A stretch of DNA of 54,335 nucleotides from Candidatus Rokuibacteriota bacterium (GTDB taxonomy: Bacteria; Methylomirabilota; Methylomirabilia; Rokubacteriales; CSP1-6). A model generated the notes under the pieces. That model was not told the DNA's origin and did no database searches. It saw only the letters and a list, made by a program, of their open reading frames with translations. A program made the translations under genes and the position numbers. Below are positions 50,089 through 54,335 of this stretch, piece by piece; the first letter of the stretch is position 1; every line of letters starts with the position of its first letter. The stretch is taken from NCBI GenBank assembly GCA_016193045.1, contig JACPSW010000135.1:1-54335 (forward strand). Direction: 5' to 3'.

Positions 50089-52338
50089 CTAGAACGGCGC
50101 GCCTACGGAAAAGTGAATCTCGCTCGGCTTCTCCCCGCTCTTCCGATCCAGGTTGAAGCCCCAGTCCAGCCGGACGGGCCCGAAGGGCGACTGCCAGCGG
50201 ACGCCGACCCCCGCCGCCTTGCGCACATCGGTCAGGTCGAACTCCTTCGTGAAGCCGTACACGTTTCCGGCATCGAAGAACCCCGCGAACCGGATCCCGA
50301 AGATCACCGGGATGAGATACTCGATGTTCAGGAGCACCTCCGAGGTGCCGCCGATCCGCGTCCCCGACTCGTCCACCGGGGAGATCTGCCGGAACTTCCG
50401 GCTCCGGATCGAGTTCGGGCCGCCCAGGTAGAACCGCTCGGACAGCGGGAGGTCCTGGTCGCCCAACCCGAAGCCGTACCCTCCCTCGAGGCGCCCCGCG
50501 AGGATGGTCTCCCAGATGACGGGCTGGAAGTACGAGGCGCTGGCGATCGACCTGACGAACTTGCTGTCCCCGCCCAGGCCCGCGACATCCACGACCACGT
50601 CGGCGCGGCCGCCCCGGGTCGGGGAGAAGACGTTGTCGCGGGTGTCGCGGCTCAGGGCGCCCTGGACGAGGGACGTGATCCGGGTCCCTTCCTCCTGCTT
50701 CAGCACGTCCGAGGCGTTGTCGGCCACGTCCGAGATCTTGTCCTGGGTCAGGCGATACGTGAAGTACCAGCGGGCGAAGTCGAAGAAGGGGTGGCTGAAC
50801 CGGACGTCTCCCCCGAGACTCTCCACCGTGTACTCGGTGAAGAGGCGCCGGTTGTTGAAGAGGTCGAAGCCGGCGGAGAGCGGCCGGTCGAAGAGCCACG
50901 GTTCGGTGAAGCCGATGGTCCCCTGCTGGGTGTTGGCCCCGCCCCTGAGGCGGAGGAAGAGCTCCCAGCCCCGGCCCAGGAAGTTCCGCTGGGAGAGGTC
51001 CACCGTGCCGAGGAAGCCGTCCACAGAGCTGAACCCGCCGCCGAGGCTGAACAGGCCGGTGGGCTTCTCCGTGACCTCGATGCTGACGATGATCTTGTCC
51101 TTGGCCGACCCGGGCGCCGTGGTCGCCTTCACCGTCTCGAAGTAGCCGAGGTTGACCAGGCGCTGGCGGGCCCGCTCGAGCTTCTGGCTGGTGAAGAGGT
51201 CGCCCTCGGCCATCGGGACCTCGCGGCGCAGGATCTTCTCCTGGCTCCGGACGTTGCCCAGGATGTTGATCCGCTCCACGAAGACCTCGGGCCCCTCGGC
51301 GATCTCGATGGTCAGGTGGACCTTTCGCGCCGCGTTGTCCTGGTTCAGGAGCGGCGCCACCTCCACCGACGCCCGCCCGATGGCGTTGTAGAGCGCCCTG
51401 ATCCCGTTGAGCGTATCGCGAAGCCTCGCCCGCGAGAACTCGTCGCCGGGCTTCAGCCTGATCTGCCGCCGGACCTCCTCCACCGGCAGGACGTTCGTGC
51501 CGGTCACGTCTACGCTCCCGACGTGGAACTGCGGCCCCTCCACGATGACGATCTTGATCGTGACCCGGGCGCGGGCCCGATCCACCTGGAGGTCGGTGGA
51601 TTCGACGCGGGCCTGGATGTACCCGTGATCGTTATAGAGCTGGGTGATGAGGTCGGTGTCCTGCTCCAGGCGCTGACGGTGGACGACCCCCCGGAGGATG
51701 AAGTACTGCCGCTCCTGCGTCTGCATGGCCCCTTTGATCTCGCGCGCCGAGAGGCCCTTGTTGCCCTCGATCACGATCTTGTCGATGGTGATCCGCCGGC
51801 CCTCATTCACCTGGAACAGGACCCTGACGTCCCCGTCGGGGAGCTTGTCGGTCTCCGGCGTGATCTGGACCTCGAAGTACCCTTCCTCCTCGTAGTGGCT
51901 CTTGAGCGCCTCCAGGGCCTTCTGCACGTCCACGGGGTTGTAGACGGCGCCGAGCTTCAGATCGATCTTCTCCTGAAGGGTCTTGGTGTCGATCTTCTTG
52001 TTGCCGACGAAGTCGACGTCGCGGATGAACGGACGCTCGACGACCACGAAGGTGACCTTGACGCCTCCCTCGAAATCATCCACCTTGAGCTGGACGTCGT
52101 CGAAGTACCCCAGCGCGAAGATTGCCCGGATGTCCTCGGAGAGCCGGATTGGCACGAAGGGCGACCCGACCTTGGTCTGCACGCGGCCGAGGATGACCGC
52201 CTCCTGGACGCGGCGGTTTCCCTCCACGGCGAGGTCCTTGACGATGATCTGCGGCTGTCCCTGCCCCCGGGCGACCCCCGGGACGAGGGCCCCGACGGCA
52301 AAAAAAATGGAGAGAAACAACCTCCCCAGTCGGTTCAT
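50089..52338 (-). CDS. bamA: Outer-membrane protein assembly factor BamA
   Basis: A 749-aa Omp85 protein. A signal peptide (1-26) is followed by five POTRA domains (about 30-400; for example VKDLAVEGNRRV, IRDVDFVGNKKI, IDKIVIEGNKGL, VGSVDVTGTNVL, VERINILGNVRS) and a 16-strand barrel that ends in the Phe-terminated FHFSVGAPF. It heads the bamA-skp-lpxD operon. The length is usual. The 54-nt gap to the upstream clp gene shows no clear promoter. Confidence 0.97.
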   Translation of the reverse strand: MNRLGRLFLSIFFAVGALVPGVARGQGQPQIIVKDLAVEGNRRVQEAVILGRVQTKVGSPFVPIRLSEDIRAIFALGYFDDVQLKVDDFEGGVKVTFVVVERPFIRDVDFVGNKKIDTKTLQEKIDLKLGAVYNPVDVQKALEALKSHYEEEGYFEVQITPETDKLPDGDVRVLFQVNEGRRITIDKIVIEGNKGLSAREIKGAMQTQERQYFILRGVVHRQRLEQDTDLITQLYNDHGYIQARVESTDLQVDRARARVTIKIVIVEGPQFHVGSVDVTGTNVLPVEEVRRQIRLKPGDEFSRARLRDTLNGIRALYNAIGRASVEVAPLLNQDNAARKVHLTIEIAEGPEVFVERINILGNVRSQEKILRREVPMAEGDLFTSQKLERARQRLVNLGYFETVKATTAPGSAKDKIIVSIEVTEKPTGLFSLGGGFSSVDGFLGTVDLSQRNFLGRGWELFLRLRGGANTQQGTIGFTEPWLFDRPLSAGFDLFNNRRLFTEYTVESLGGDVRFSHPFFDFARWYFTYRLTQDKISDVADNASDVLKQEEGTRITSLVQGALSRDTRDNVFSPTRGGRADVVVDVAGLGGDSKFVRSIASASYFQPVIWETILAGRLEGGYGFGLGDQDLPLSERFYLGGPNSIRSRKFRQISPVDESGTRIGGTSEVLLNIEYLIPVIFGIRFAGFFDAGNVYGFTKEFDLTDVRKAAGVGVRWQSPFGPVRLDWGFNLDRKSGEKPSEIHFSVGAPF

Positions 52339-52392
52339 AGGCCGAGGCGCGTCTGTCTCCGTTGGGTTGGAAAACGGTGGGTGGGTTTCCGT

Positions 52393-54335
<1,943 letters not shown>

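Overview
The window is a dense, high-GC bacterial chromosome segment in which every protein gene except one pilin lies on the minus strand. The organism is a diderm that makes lipopolysaccharide: it has BamA, Skp, the lpxD/A/I/B/K genes, waaA and ADP-heptose genes. LpxI (rather than LpxH), a Gfo/Idh oxidoreductase and a DUF374 acyltransferase in the lipid A operon, an RpoS-like sigma factor beside surE-pcm, and the overall gene order recall Deltaproteobacteria and relatives. The GC-rich codon use and dispersed GC-rich palindromes make a Rokubacteria/Methylomirabilota-type genome my best guess. That assignment is an inference; there is no rRNA here.

Reading along the minus strand from the right edge: (1) 54.3-52.4 kb holds the C-terminal part of a ClpC-type unfoldase. 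(2) 52.3-34.7 kb is an outer-membrane and LPS block: bamA, skp, lpxD, lpxA, Gfo/Idh, lpxI, lpxB, DUF374, waaA, lpxK, waaF and five GT4 glycosyltransferases. Most junctions are 1-22 nt overlaps. (3) 34.6-30.8 kb makes activated heptose and uses it: gmhB, rfaE1, rfaE2, waaC and a WaaE-like GT2, running on into trpS, scpA, scpB and rluB. (4) 27.8-18.5 kb is an aromatic/cmk/rpsA/ihf supraoperon: pheA, hisC, tyrA, aroA, cmk, plsC, rpsA, sppA, an IHF/HU gene and a HIT gene. (5) 18.3-7.2 kb carries mismatch repair and GTPases: mutS, mutL, miaA, hflX, pgsA, a DUF512 protein, der and a DUF3047 protein. (6) 7.1-1.5 kb has a SPOR protein, cutA, ihfA, a MerR regulator, tRNA-Pro(GGG), a decayed hicBA pair, surE, pcm, tRNA-Pro(CGG), a LOG-family gene, acyP and the RpoS-like sigma gene. 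(7) At the left edge are a type IV pilin on the plus strand, about 400 bp without a gene, and a truncated DUF3800 gene of visibly lower GC.

The most unusual signal is a 72-73 bp two-hairpin element present three times (13842-13914, 23297-23368, 38133-38205). Each copy has the same orientation and ends 7-15 nt upstream of a start codon (cmk, a glycosyltransferase, and miaA with the start chosen here). One stem shows a compensatory base-pair change between copies, so it may act as RNA. Other points of note are a LOG-family ORF whose only canonical start lies upstream of an embedded tRNA-Pro, hicBA with a lesion in each gene, an RpoS-like sigma factor with a short linker before region 4, a TrpRS with the Thermotoga-type four-cysteine iron-sulfur pattern, and a lipid A operon lacking fabZ between lpxD and lpxA.
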